A stretch of 64,000 nucleotides of DNA from Manduca sexta (GCF_014839805.1 NC_051118.1:8734391-8798390), one strand, 5' to 3'; shown: positions 45,373 to 56,785, counted from the stretch's first letter. Translations and numbers: made by a program. The notes: generated from the letters alone by a model not told the origin.

Positions 45373-45602
45373 CACAGCAAGTGACCTCTTTGCACCTGAT
45401 GATAAGTAGAGTGGGCTCCAATAAAATGTCGACTGACGAGAAATGATTACCCCTCGACAGTCGACACAATTATGCCTGTTGGAACCAGATATACACAGAC
45501 TGATCTCGGAACGCGACACTTACGTGGACCACTATGGCGGGTTTAAACACTTTGTGTACGGTGGTTGCTATCCGGGTAGATATAATATCCTACCAGCAAA
45601 CT
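45373..45602 (+). repeat. Repeat D, near full length
   Basis: GTGACCTCTTTGCACCTGAT, the full hairpin pair GTCGACTGACGAG / CTCGACAGTCGAC, ATGGCGGGTTTAAACAC and ATATCCTACCAGCAAA. A good reference copy for the family. Confidence 0.75.
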
Positions 45603-45655
45603 TAACCTCTCTCTGTATTTCTGTTGCAATAAATATTTATTATCATTATTTCTTA

Positions 45656-45937
45656 CTAGTTGACCTGACAGACGTTGTCCTGTCTTAACTATGTATGCAC
45701 GCGCGCATTCTGTCAATCGCTGACAGTTATTTCAAACAATTGACAGTTATATAAAATTAATATTTTCGTTAAGTTTTCTTAAATTTTCTAATTTACCGCG
45801 CAATTTTTTGAATTTTTTCTTTCATAAGAACCTTCTACTGACAATAACAAACACAACAAAAACATAGTGAAATCAGTCCAGCCGTTCACGCGTGATGGCG
45901 TGACCAAGGGAAATAGGGATTCATTTATATAAATAGA
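45656..45937 (-). mobile_element. Short non-autonomous Helitron-like element
   Basis: On the minus strand it starts TCTATTTATATAAATG after an A and ends GTCAACTAG before a T, the TC...CTRR ends and A/T insertion site known for Helitrons. It matches 52.03 and 56.44 kb over its full length. No coding sequence. Confidence 0.75.
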
Positions 45938-46165
45938 TTAATTAGTAATATAAACGATTTTTTCATGTTTATTATAAATTACGCAACGGTGTGAAACATA
46001 CAACGTGTTTTTTCTGACTCACCCTTGTAAGTAGGTCGTCTTCACTTTCATACGAAATTATATTTAATATGTCACGTCATTACCGCCATACTGAGAAACA
46101 CTCAAACTGGGGAATAATTATATTCTTTTGAAGAGAAATGCTATGGGTGTTGAGAGGATAATAGA

Positions 46166-46760
46166 GGTAAAGGCCGGCATAATTGTGTCGACTGACGAGA
46201 TCTCTCGAATGGTAAAAGGCTGGCTTAATTGTGTCGACTGACGAGATCTCTCGAATAGAGGTAAAAAGCCTGCATAATTGTGTCGACTGACGAGATCACT
46301 CGAATAGTAAAAGGCCGGCATAATAGTGTCGACTGACGAGGTCTCTCGAATAGTAAAAGGCCGGCATAATAGTGTCGACTGACGAGATCACTCGAATAGT
46401 AAAAGGGCGGCATAATTGTGTCGACTGACGAGATCACTCGAATAGTAAAAGGCCGGCATAATTGTGTCCACTGACGAGATCACTCGAATAGTAAAAGGCC
46501 GGCATAATAGTGTCGACTGACGAGATCACTCGAATAGAGGTAAAAAGCCGGCATAATAGTGTCGACTGACGAGGTCTCTCGAATAGAGGTAAAAAGCCGG
46601 CATAATTGTGTCGACTGACGAGATCTCTCAAATAGAGGTAAAAGGCCGGCATAATTGTGTCGACTGACGAGGACATCTCTCGAATAGTAAAAGGCCGGCA
46701 TAATAGTGTCGACTGACGAGATCTCTCGAATATAGGTAAAAGGCCGGCATAATTGTGACT
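46166..46760 (-). repeat. Tandem array of about 45-50 bp units derived from repeat D
   Basis: Twelve units carry GTCGACTGACGAG (one with GTCCACTG), each joined by TCTCTCGAATAGTAAAAGG or a longer form with AATAGAGGTAAAA and then CCGGCATAATTGT or AATAGT. Units are about 45 bp or about 49-50 bp depending on the linker. The array is flanked at 46750-46800 by decayed repeat D (CGTCAGTTAAAACTC), so it grew by expansion of the D core. Four overlapping open frames on the minus strand are a by-product of the periodicity. Confidence 0.9.
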
Positions 46761-46799
46761 GGCGTCTTTCTCGTCAGTTAAAACTCTATCTGGACTTTA

Positions 46800-48400
46800 C
46801 TTATTAACAAGCGGATTGGTGTTGCTTTGTCTGCGCGTTTTTTTTTAAACTATGGCTATATCCGTTCCAATGAGCTAAAACCCACGGCTTGACACTATTG
46901 AAGAAGGGCAATGGATGATAGAGCGCAGTGGAAAACATTAGAGTAGGCCTATACCAAGAGGCACGCTGAAGCGCGGGACATTTTATATTATCAACTTTAT
47001 AAGTTCTACCAAAGAGTTCAGAATTAATTGGCTCATTATTATATCCGTTTCTGAGTTACATATTTGTTGTCGCTTAGACGTAAAAACCGCTGACCAAATT
47101 TTGGATAAATTTGGCTCCAAAGACCATGTCCTGGATTAACGTATCTGCTCTTTTTGTTCCTTAATAGGTCGTTTGGGTCGACTTCGTAGGCAACCTGAAG
47201 TATATAATTATCCCACTGCTGGACAAAGGCATCCCCTAAATTCTCAGTTCAGAATTACCGTCAACAATCTGGTATGGGTTGATACATCTAAATCTTATTT
47301 AGCTACAAAATAATAAGTGCAAGTAACTTAGATTAACTAGTAACTTAGTTCCAAAGACGTCTTAAATTCTTTTAAATAAGTTTTAGATAAAAATATCATC
47401 GCTTTTTTTTTTGTCGTGGCATGTTAAGTGCGAAGCCCAAATAAATCTATCATCAAATCAAATATTACTTGGTTTGATATTTAGTACCAGGACATCATAA
47501 TATAAAACAAATCATCGAGTTACAAAGTATTGAAAAGCACTGCGTTCGTCACCCATGACAGCTGTATGACATCTTTACTTTATAGAATATAGACAAAGCA
47601 AGACCTATGTAAGGTCTAGTAATTAAACTGAATCCATTAGTAGCAAAGTTCAGGTCAATACAATTTCATAATGCCCCAAACGTGGTTCCATCGTGTGCCT
47701 CACCGAATCTCTCTCGCACAACCAGCATCATCTATGAAGGAAGGTGACAACTCCTCGGCCAGCCAACCCAAAACCGTCTCTACCACTTTCACAAAAGAAT
47801 TAAAATCCCTTCAAAATTTTATTCTACTTTCGACTTTTGTTACCTCAAAAGTTTATTGCGACATAGTTCTAAAACTCCATCATTCACAACCAAAATTTAA
47901 CTCTATTACCAAGTTATAAAACTTAAAATCACTTGCCATGAAAATGTAGAGTTGTCTCTACCACAGTAAGCAGTTTGCCCTACAACGGAAAGTGAAAGTA
48001 TACCCACGCCGCAGGAGGAGGGGGCGTGCGCATGCGTCGAATTTTAACGCGGATTTAGACGCTTGATGATCCACAGCACGTAGACGCCACTTCATATTTA
48101 GTATCATTTCGTTTGCGAAGATGAAAGTGCGGTTGTTTAAATGGGCATATATAAAATATTGTGCGTGGGCGTCTATGAGAATGACCAACCAGCCATAGAA
48201 AAAGGCACTGGGAAGTTGAAGAATTCCAAAGTCATATACTTCATGATTCCTGAGAGAGTCGTGCACCCGAACCTTGAATACTTTTTGCGAGAATTGAATG
48301 AACTGGTCTTAACAACAATAGAAAACTTATTGTATTTTTTTTCTGCATCATGCACCGTAATTTATACCTTAAACTGATTTTGAAAAGAACTATACTATAG
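46800..48400. other. No gene recognised
   Basis: Decayed tail-like pieces at about 46945 and 47215 (CCCACTGCTGGACAAAGGC). Open frames at 47671-47919, 47958-48266 and 48141-48377 are on both strands with no motif. A CpG-rich patch lies at 47995-48060. Confidence 0.3.
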
Positions 48401-48404
48401 TTTC

Positions 48405-48490
48405 TTGCCAGCTCTCTGGAGAGAACTGCACGAACTGGTCGTAGAGGTAATATTGGCGGAATCTAAATAATGTTTTACATTTTACAGATT
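48405..48490 (+). mobile_element. Repeat F fragment
   Basis: TTTCTTGCCAGCTCTCTGGA, GAACTGGTCGTAGAGGTAAT and GGCGGAATCTAAATAATG match the 55.88 kb copy read on the other strand. Confidence 0.55.
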
Positions 48491-48592
48491 CGAATAAACT
48501 ATTTAATTTTAAAAAAGTTATAGTAGTCTTAATATATATCCTAGAAATATCTGACACAATATGGACTTGAAAGATATTTTTATATACGAGCA

Positions 48593-48760
48593 AGACAAAG
48601 TGACCCCACTGTAGCTGATGGTGAGTGGAGTGGGGTCCAACAGAATGCCGACTGACGAGAGATGATTACCTCTCAATAGCCGACAAACTATGCCGGCCTG
48701 TTAGAATCGGATATACGCAGACTGATCCCGGACCGCGACACTTACATGGGCCACTATGAG
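48593..48760 (+). repeat. Repeat D, 3'-truncated
   Basis: GATGGTGAGTGGAGTGGGG, then GCCGACTGACGAG and CTCAATAGCCGAC. Both hairpin arms changed G-T-C to G-C-C in step (GTCGAC to GCCGAC), so pairing at that site is reduced on both sides equally. It ends at GGGCCACTATGA. Confidence 0.65.
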
Positions 48761-48789
48761 TATCTGAAAATTTTACATAATAATTTCAA

Positions 48790-48908
48790 AAGAGTGAAAT
48801 CTGCCAACTCGTACTAGACTAGCATGGTGGGCAAAAGCCTTAACTCTCTCATCAGTAGAAGAGGGCCTTCCCAGCAGTGGAATAGTATCTAATACTAGCC
48901 TATTATTA
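48790..48908 (+). mobile_element. SINE-A 3' fragment, diverged
   Basis: CTGCCAACTCGTACTAGAC, GCATGGTGGGC and CCCAGCAGTGGAATAGTATC match the SINE-A 3' end with many changes. Confidence 0.55.
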
Positions 48909-49313
48909 GTGTATTTAGTTAGCACCATCTATTATTAAAACACGAACTAATTTCAAATGATTTATAAGTACAAGTCAATAAATCAACAAATACTGAACTC
49001 GGACCAAATGCAAATGTATTGAAATAGATGCAAATGAATTAATCGAGATGAAAGTAAAATGTTGTACCCACTCGGCATGGCGTCCATTAGTACGACAGCT
49101 GTATGGGTTAGGTGTTGCGCACACTGACGACTTTTTGTCGAACGCATATTTGATAAATTTTAATTTGCACTAATCAGTGTACCAAAGTCATAATGCCTGC
49201 TTTAGTATCAATAAGAAAAAATATAAAATAATGTTATGCCAAAAATAAGCCAACCTATTAACTTGTCCATTACTTATAGTATTTGTAAACATACAAACAC
49301 ACACACTCCTGTT

Positions 49314-49540
49314 ATTCCCGAAAAAGAAGATAACGGCGCAACAAGTGCACCCACTTTTCACCGGTATTCCGTCCGCTGATGCGATAAGGGGCTAGCCTAT
49401 CATCATATCGGCCACAAATTCCAGACTCCAGGCTGATACTGCGTAGAAAGACCAAATATCACTTTACCCGATCCGGGCATCTAACTAGAGACCGCGGCTC
49501 TAGAATCGTACCATTATACAACTACTCTACTGATGCAGTT
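49314..49540 (-). mobile_element. SINE-B copy, diverged
   Basis: Reads TTCCCGAAAAAGAAG, then GCACCCACTTTTCACC, CCACAAATTCCAGACTCCAG and GATATTTGGT on the minus strand toward a damaged tRNA head. Confidence 0.7.
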
Positions 49541-51525
49541 ATTTTTGTTTCTTTTTCTACGTATTTTGATTGGATGATGTTGAATTCACTGAATTAATTA
49601 CTCAAGTTCAATAATTCCGTAGTCTTATTTAATTCTTTAAGCATTTAATACTCTCCCTAATAAATCCATATGCTGAAAAATCAAACATAATAATTTTTCA
49701 ATTTCAATACGACAAAATATGAATAGTGTGCGCAAACACTTATAAACTTTAATAACCATTTAATTTCCCTATCGGTCACCTTAACAGGTTGAGGGATTTA
49801 AAGATTTCTGTTTTAAAACCTGTCTTGTACTTTGACTATTCATAAGTGTTTGTAAATAGGATACTAATAATTTTGACTTTTACTACAGTAATTGCCTATA
49901 CCCTAAATAAGGCTGGGAGAGCTAGTTTGAGACATGTTATGCAAAGAAATGTGAGGTCATGGTTTTTAATTTAAAAATGTTGAACACAATGGACGGTTGT
50001 GGGCTCCTGGTATATTCTTGCAGGTTTGATAGGTTTGAGTCAAACAAAGATATTAAACAGTTATAGCCTGAACATCAAAACTAAATTTGTGTTTCTGAAA
50101 GTTATTATAATGGTAATAAGTCGTCTTATTTGAAATGTCCGTATGACAAGATATACAAGCGTCCTTAGATATTAATACAAAAATGACATATTTACAGAAA
50201 ATATGAGAATAAAAACGAACATGATATGGAAAAATATGAAGTAACATTGGTGTTTTGCTATTTAACGGTTAATTGAGTAACCATCGCACGAGCAGAGAAT
50301 TTTAGTATGACAATTTTCCCAATGTCCGCTCTATATCTTAGAACTTCTTGGAGGCAGAAAATTTGCGTGAAATATGAAATTTATTCGTGTCTTTCGTATC
50401 ATGAGCATGGTTTTTAGGACCCAGAGTGCCCCTTCTACTTCCTTAACCCTATTTCTATGCTGTACTTTCTCGTAAACTCCTATTGACTAGCGAGGATTAA
50501 TGATCAACAACACTTCATCAGCTATTTAGAGACCATCTCTCTAATTGTACCATCAATTGCGGCACAGTTACTTTGCCCGTGCCCTTTTAAAAAGATCACC
50601 TAACCTCAAGTAAGCTTTGAGAGGTTGCTGGCCTGTTCATAAAAAAATGCTGTCGAATTGAGAACCTCCTCCTTTTTTGAAGTCGGTTAAAAAAACACAT
50701 AAATCTGGAAATAATCCGTCAATTTTTAATAGATTTTGTGAGCCCAGGATAAAAACATTATTAGACAATACAAAACAAAGTACTAGGCTCGCATAAGCCG
50801 ATAGGAGCTCTTTGTACTGATAAAATTCTATTATAATTACATTTACCTTCTGGGAACTATCCCACGAGATCGGTCGCACTGCGCCGATTGTGAGGAAACA
50901 AGTGAATTTTTTTATTGTACAGTACACCTTATTTCAAGGAGATAGAGGTGATTATTCATGTTTTGATTTTATGTCCTGAATCCTTATAGACGAAGTTATG
51001 TAATCAGAAAATATTACGGTTGGGTATTTTACAAAAACTGATTTAAGAATGAAATTAAGCTATTTTACCGATTTATCGCAATTTTTGATATTCTGATTTT
51101 CTCTTGACGTTTTGAAGATTTTGCGGTCTTCGTGGTCACTGATTTAAGAAGCTTATTTTTTTACTTTTTAACATAAGGGGTAAACAAATTAGGGTAAACA
51201 TATCATTATATATTAAATACTATTTTATTTCGACATTAAAGCCCGATCAAAAAAATAAAACACCTAGTTTGGGTCGCCACTTCGATTTTTTTCTGCTAAA
51301 GGTACATTAATTTTGCTTGTACAAAAACATCACCCAAATTCCTACATTCGCCGCTGATTTTTCAAAATTATTCTTTGATACAAACCTTGTCCTGATAATT
51401 AGGAACACAACAAAAATGGAATCAGTCAACCCGGGCAAGTAGTTCTCAATTAATGCCCTAACATACATATGCCAACAGTTTTTTTATATATATAGATATA
51501 CAAAGCATCACGTCTCTTTCCTCTT
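49541..51525. other. No gene recognised
   Basis: AT-rich. At 50638-50692 the minus strand reads AACCGACTTCAAAAAAGGAG then GAGGTTCTCAATTCGAC, a phrase I know as a widespread insect repeat end. At 51115-51140 there is GCGGTCTTCGTGGTCACT, also repeat-like. Open frames have no motif. Confidence 0.4.
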
Positions 51526-51532
51526 TCAAGGA

Positions 51533-51612
51533 TATGCAAAACCCAATAACACTGCCCGACCTGAGATTCGAACCTTAAACTTCAGCGCGTTAACCGTACC
51601 ACCCACACTATT
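51533..51612 (-). mobile_element. SINE-B head fragment
   Basis: AAAACCCAATAACACTGCCC and GAGATTCGAACCTTAAACTT are the minus-strand SINE-B head including the B-box; the body is missing. Confidence 0.5.
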
Positions 51613-52025
51613 CAGACGTATTTTTTTATTTAAAAATAAGCCCCATTTCTAGCTAGACTTTTCTAGGAATCTAGACATTTCCATACAGGAAAATTACCAG
51701 GCTAGCAGAACTCGACAGGAGTAAACACAGTTCCGAGATAATTTAAATAAAAGCTGTCTCTAATCACGTCCGCAAATAATAAATCCACAGTATTGTTGAT
51801 ATTATGAATAATTAACTACACGATATAATCAGCATTTTCTTTGTTATTGCGAGATTAGGAAGTGTTCGTTATCCTTGGGAGATAAACTGATATCTTATTG
51901 ACTTAAACACATTAACGTCTAATGGCATTAATCGGGCTTTAGGACTTATCGCAATAATAATATAACTTAATTGCATATTATGTTATCAACATTTTGACAA
52001 AAAAGGCTCGTGTTACAAAACTTTT

Positions 52026-52320
52026 TTTTGTAATCTATATATTATATAAAAATGAATCCCTATTTCCCTTGTTCACGCCATCACGCGTGAACGGCTGGAC
52101 CGATTTCACAAATTTTTTTTGTTGTGTTTGTTATTGTCAGAAGGTTCTTATGAAAGGAAAAATTCAAAAAATCACGCGGAAAATTAGAAAATTTAAGAAA
52201 ACTTAATGAAAATATTAATTTTATATAACTGTCAATTGTTTGAAATAACTGTCAGCGATTAACAGAATGCGCGCTACAAATTCATAGTTAAGACGGGACA
52301 ACGTCTGTCGAGTCAACTAA
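52026..52320 (+). mobile_element. Short non-autonomous Helitron-like element
   Basis: Begins TCTATATATTATATAAAAATG after A and ends GTCAACTAA before T. Fourteen bases before the end lies a small hairpin, AGACG and CGTCT, where Helitrons carry their terminator hairpin. It aligns throughout with 45.66 and 56.44 kb. Confidence 0.78.
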
Positions 52321-52379
52321 TGGTTTATGTTTATGTGAATGTTAGACATTGAATTAAAACTATTTAGGACTTTTATCGC

Positions 52380-52485
52380 TTATTTATATTATTATTTTCT
52401 CCCGACGTACGAAGTACTGTCCGCTCCGTGACCATGAAGGCTGCAAAGTTTTGTAAACGTCAGGAGAAAATAATAATATAAATAA
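52380..52485. mobile_element. Foldback element with 29-bp arms
   Basis: TTATTTATATTATTATTTTC then TCCCGACGT at 52380-52408 pairs with 52457-52485 with one mismatch. The interior GTGACCATGAAGGCTGCAAAG resembles a phrase common in moth MITEs. Lacks coding capacity. Confidence 0.7.
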
Positions 52486-52649
52486 CGGCCACAAAATCAT
52501 TTGATTTTAATTTATTTCTCTTACAACTAATACAGATTTACACAATTATAATACCAACAAAGGGTCAATTAAAAGATTTCTCTTACAGAATAGAATACAC
52601 AGAAGAGTTACATTACAAATTGGTTATATAAATAATACTTGTTTAAGAT

Positions 52650-52880
52650 TTGGCTACGCTGGTGGTAGGATCTTATATCCGCTAGCGACCACCGTACACA
52701 AGGTGTTAAAACCCGCCATAGTGGCCCACGTAAGTGTCGCGTTTCGGGACCAGCCGAATATCCGGTTCCAACAGGCCGGCATAATTGTGACAACTGCCGA
52801 GGGTTAATCTCTCGTCAGTCGACACTCTGTTGGACCCTATTCTACTTATCATCAGGTGTAGTGGTGCCACATTGCGTGCA
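52650..52880 (-). repeat. Repeat D
   Basis: Matches the 45.4 kb copy in inverse. GGCCGGCATAATTGTGACAA and CTCTCGTCAGTCGACACTC form the damaged hairpin core. Confidence 0.72.
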
Positions 52881-52937
52881 TGTATGAAAATAAATACACA
52901 CATTTACTCTCCCTTGTAATAGCGAGTGAGGCTATTA

Positions 52938-53270
52938 TAATAATAATAATAATATCAGCCCTGTATTATATACTTTGCCCACTGCTGAGCACGGGCCCCC
53001 TCTACTACTGAGAGGGATTAGGCCTTAGTCCACCACGCCGGCCTAGTGCGGATTGGTAGACTTCACACACCTTCGAAATTCCTATAGAGAACTTCTCAGA
53101 TGTGCAGGTTTACTCACGATGTTTTCCTTCACCGTTAAAGCGAACGATAAATTCACAAAGAATACACACATGATTTTTTAGAAAAGTCAGAGGTGTGTGC
53201 CCTTGGGATTTGAACCTGCGGACATTCGTCTCGGCAGTCCGTTCCACACTCAACTAGGCTATCGCCGCTT
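52938..53270 (-). mobile_element. SINE-A copy, intact, with 13-bp target duplication
   Basis: Complete from (TAA)n tail to GGCTATCGCCGCTT. AGTGAGGCTATTA is present at 52925-52937 and 53271-53283 without a mismatch, which fixes both ends. A- and B-boxes are intact. The clean duplication and low divergence make this one of the youngest copies. Confidence 0.95.
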
Positions 53271-53777
53271 AGTGAGGCTATTACCAAAAGGTAAATACCG
53301 GACATCAATCAATCAATATTATATCCCACCCGAGCATCGAACCCGACACTTCCTTACAGTCATTCTATAATATTCGTAACAATATACAATACTTACTGCA
53401 GTTAACACTTGTGAGAAAGAAACCATCAATAATGATTTTTCATGATGAAACTAAACGTCATTATGAGGAATTGCTGGCGGAAATGTATTTTAATTCTCAT
53501 TTAATTATCGCTATGGAAATAGAATGTTAGGGAAATAAAAGAATTAATAAAATGATTCGCTGTTGAAGGAAAAATAATCAATTCTAATTTATTTTGTTCG
53601 TTAATATACAGAAACTGTATGAACAATAATAAAAAGTAAATGTATTATTTGATGTTCATTATTATTTTAATTTTTAATAGCTAGATTTAAAACCTTATAC
53701 AAAAATCACGTTTCAACCCTATTCCTCATATTAGGGTTGTCATTTAAATTTTATACTGCATTCATGCAGTTATAAAC

Positions 53778-54067
53778 GATTTTTTTGCTTTTAATGACGT
53801 GACGAGCTTGCCTTTCGCCTGGTGGTAAGCGATACGACTGCTCAAACAGTAGGAACACCATCCAACACTTTGAATTATAAAGTATTGTTTGGTATTCCAC
53901 TGCGCTCGCCATACTGAGACATGAGATGTTAAGCCTTTTTATGTCCAATAGTTACTCTGGCTGCAATGTCCTTCTTACCAGAACACAAGTGACTACACAC
54001 TGCTGCTGTGCCGCAGAAATAGTACCTACTCAGGCGAATTCCCACATATGAGAGACCACCAGTCAAA
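53778..54067 (-). repeat. Repeat C, near full length
   Basis: Minus-strand order CATATGTGGGAATTCGCC, TGTTCTGGTAAGAAGGACAT, TAACATCTCATGTCTCAG, CTTACCACCAGGCGAAAGGC then an A-rich end at about 53780. Confidence 0.75.
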
Positions 54068-54427
54068 TGCAATGTGAATAGAAATACATGAAATTTATGA
54101 CTAAGGGGTCAATGACTACAACACGTTCCATTTTCAAATTCATATTTAAATAAAAAATAAACCAAAGTACGTAACAGCCCTATTTGTGAGGGTTGTCAGC
54201 GAAATTCGGGATACACAAAGGGTTTTTTGTGGTGCAGATAAGTGCATCGGCCTAGGGCCAAGGGCCTCATGCGGGAGAGGGCCTTCACCCCGGTGAAAGT
54301 ACGGCCGAACCATCTCGCTTATATAGTTCGTTCACTTCGGGAGTGGACAGAGCTGTGGAGTGGTCGGGATGGGTTGTAACTAAAATATTTATTTTATGTG
54401 CACGTGATTTTAAGATGATGGACTTTC

Positions 54428-54580
54428 TGAATTTTAGGCACGAGATGGTTTTATTGTATTTTTAGGATGGATTTTTTTTTATTATTACATAGCACTTTTT
54501 TGAATTTTAAGCGTGTGATGGTTTCAATGTATGTTTTTAGAATGGAAAAATTGTTTTTTTATCATTACATATTTCACTGT
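54428..54580. repeat. Two diverged tandem units of about 75 bp
   Basis: TGAATTTTAGGCACGAGATGG with its following 50 bases is repeated as TGAATTTTAAGCGTGTGATGG, both ending in ATTACAT. The pair is unrelated to the window's other repeats. The open frame across them is coincidental. Confidence 0.55.
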
Positions 54581-54914
54581 TTGTTATTTAGGAACTATAT
54601 GTCTTGTCATATTAAAATTCGTTTTAATATAACAATAAAATGCACAACAAAACTATATTCCAAGCAATCAAAAACGAAATAGTTGAAACTGGTAGCATCT
54701 TACCAACCAAAAGTGTGAACCTGCACATAATTATTTAAATTAATGGAATCGGAATTCATCACATCGTTAATATAAAATGAACTTATTGTATATTCACAAA
54801 CACCTATATTCTACTCTATAAAGATAAAGTCGTAAACCTATATTCATGTTTTACATTAAAACCTATTTTAAAATTTATATGTAAATAAAACAATATATGT
54901 TGCCGATTCCACAG

Positions 54915-55059
54915 CCGCCTCTGCGCCGAATTTCCAAGGCTGCTAGAAGCGGAAGAAAGCTCGGAAAGCGACAGTGGAATGCTCGCCGCATCCCCGCTCG
55001 TCGCCTACGCGGTGCATCGCCTCCAGCATTGTTACACCTCGCGTATTTTGGGATTTTAA
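54915..55059 (+). other. Candidate terminal coding exon
   Basis: After a possible acceptor (GCCGATTCCACAG, ending 54914) a GC-rich open stretch of 145 bases reads, in the frame entered after one base, as LLEAEESSESDSGMLAASPL and then VAYAVHRLQHC to a TAA at 55057-55059. An AT-rich tract follows. The serine/acidic run and then a hydrophobic/aromatic segment look like protein, and the GC content jumps exactly across the stretch. The acceptor has a poor pyrimidine tract and no partner exon is seen. I do not recognise the protein. Confidence 0.35.
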
Positions 55060-55879
55060 TTGGTTTTTGAAAATGGAATATAATTTTACGGATTATTGAT
55101 TTTAATTTGTTTTGTTTTTTTTTTATTTCTGTGTACGCTAGAATTTAAATCATTTACGGACTATTTTTTAAATATGTGTTGTTTTTGCTTATCTATGTTA
55201 TTTTATTTTATAAATATTTTTTTAAACGAATATAATAATACGATTTCATGATACATTGATTTTAAGACAAACAGTCCTACGGTACATCATCTTTGTTTAA
55301 CTCCAACGGTTTAGGCAGCATACGCCAAGATAGCATTTTTTTTCTGACTTACTTGATATGTATCGTTATATTATGATCAAATTACACAAAATAATTAAAA
55401 TTATAGCCTATATGTTATTCTGATCTAAAACCAATGTTACTGTAAAGTTTCATCCAAAACCGTTCAGTAGTTTTATCATGAAAGAGGAACAAACTTTCGT
55501 ATTTATATTAGTAGGATAAAGTATATGATAACAAAAAGTTTATCCAGATATATTAACACATTCAATTCCACCATAGATATCAAAATCCTCCAAAAATAAG
55601 CAACAATCCATACGTCTATTATATCGAGCAGAATGTCAGGGGACACGTTTTTCGTACACGGGGAACAACAGGGAGACTGAATTACCTCTTCCCTGAAGGT
55701 ATCAGGGCGGATGGTCAATAAATCCGAGCAAAAAAGCTCGAGTCAGAGAAAACTCTGAAAGTGGAAGTAGGATAAAATGCTTTATTCAACACGTAAGCGA
55801 ACAAAGCACTTATAATAAAAGGTACATGACAATATTTAATTAAAACTTAAATAAAGCCGTTTATATAACTAGACATTAT

Positions 55880-56138
55880 AATGAAATGAAATGAAATGAT
55901 TTATTTGAATCTGTAAAATGTTATACATTATTTAGATTCCGTCAATATTAACTCTACCACCAGTTCGGAAAGCAGTTTTCACCAGAGAAGAACGGGCAAG
56001 AAACTCTGGTGTTGCTCTTTCCAATCAGTTTAGGGTAAAGACTACAGTACATGATAAAGTGAGAAGAGAAAAAAAAAGTTTAGAGCAGTTCATTTATAGG
56101 CTCGTGAAATAAGGAATAAATTAATTTAAATTTTTATA
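55880..56138 (-). mobile_element. Repeat F, LINE 3' end
   Basis: Best copy of the family. The (ATTTC)n end lies at 55880-55900 on the minus strand, before it the TCTAAATAATGTATAAC untranslated part, and before that a coding-like block with CTGCTTTCCGAACTGGTGG. 5'-truncated. Confidence 0.7.
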
Positions 56139-56147
56139 TGACTCTAT

Positions 56148-56423
56148 CGAATGTCCGCAGGTTTAAATCCCAAGGGCACACACCTCTGACTTTTCTAAAA
56201 AATCATGTGTATATTCTTTATGAATTTATCGTTCGATTTAACGGTGAAGGAAAACATCGTGAGGAAACCTGCATATCTAAGAAGTTCTCTATAGGAATTT
56301 CGAAGGTGTGTGAAGAAGTCTACCAATCCGCACTAGGCCAGCGTGGTGGACTAAGGCCTAATCCCTCTCAGTAGTAGAGGAGGCCTGTGCTCAGCAGTGG
56401 GCAAGTATATAATACAGGGCTTC
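56148..56423 (+). mobile_element. SINE-A copy, 5'-truncated
   Basis: Starts GAATGTCCGCAGGTTTAAAT and ends AAGTATATAATACAGGGCTT. It belongs to the subfamily with GTGCTCAGCAGTGGGCAAG also seen at 41.3 and 52.9 kb. Confidence 0.86.
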
Positions 56424-56435
56424 GTTGGTGTAATA

Positions 56436-56723
56436 TCTATAAATATATATAAAAATTAATCCCTATTTGCCTTGGTCACGCCATCACGCGTTAATGGCTG
56501 GACCGATTTCACTATTTTTTTTTTGTTGTGTTTGTTATTCTCAGGAGAAGGTTTTTATGAAAGTAAAATTCAAAAAATTGCGCGGAAAATTAGAAAATTA
56601 AAGAAAACTTAACAACAATATTAATTTTATATAACTGTCAGTTTGAAATGACTGTCAGCCATTGACAGAATGCGCGCTGCAAATTCATAGTTAAGACGGG
56701 ACAACGTCTGTCGGATCAACTAG
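56436..56723 (+). mobile_element. Short non-autonomous Helitron-like element
   Basis: TCTATAAATATATATAAAAA after A; ends GGATCAACTAG before T; hairpin AGACG/CGTCT near the end. Third member of the group at 45.7 and 52.0 kb. Confidence 0.78.
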
Positions 56724-56740
56724 TAATAAATAAATAAAGG

Positions 56741-56785
56741 GAAGCCGGTAGGAATCGGATTATATAAACCCTTCACCACTACCTC
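56741..56785 (-). mobile_element. Repeat E end fragment
   Basis: GGGAAGCCGGTAGGAATCGG and CCCTTCACCACT are the left part of repeat E in inverse; the remainder is missing. Confidence 0.5.

Noticed and set aside
46118..46701. Four overlapping minus-strand open frames with SSVDTIMPAF-type repeats
   Set aside because: They are translations of the tandem repeat in several frames.
46166..46760. A CRISPR-like array
   Set aside because: The linkers are themselves near-identical, there are no unique spacers, and the units derive from a eukaryotic interspersed repeat.
50637..50927. 96-residue minus-strand open frame
   Set aside because: Its end is the common repeat phrase AACCGACTTCAAAAAAGGAG and the remainder has no domain.
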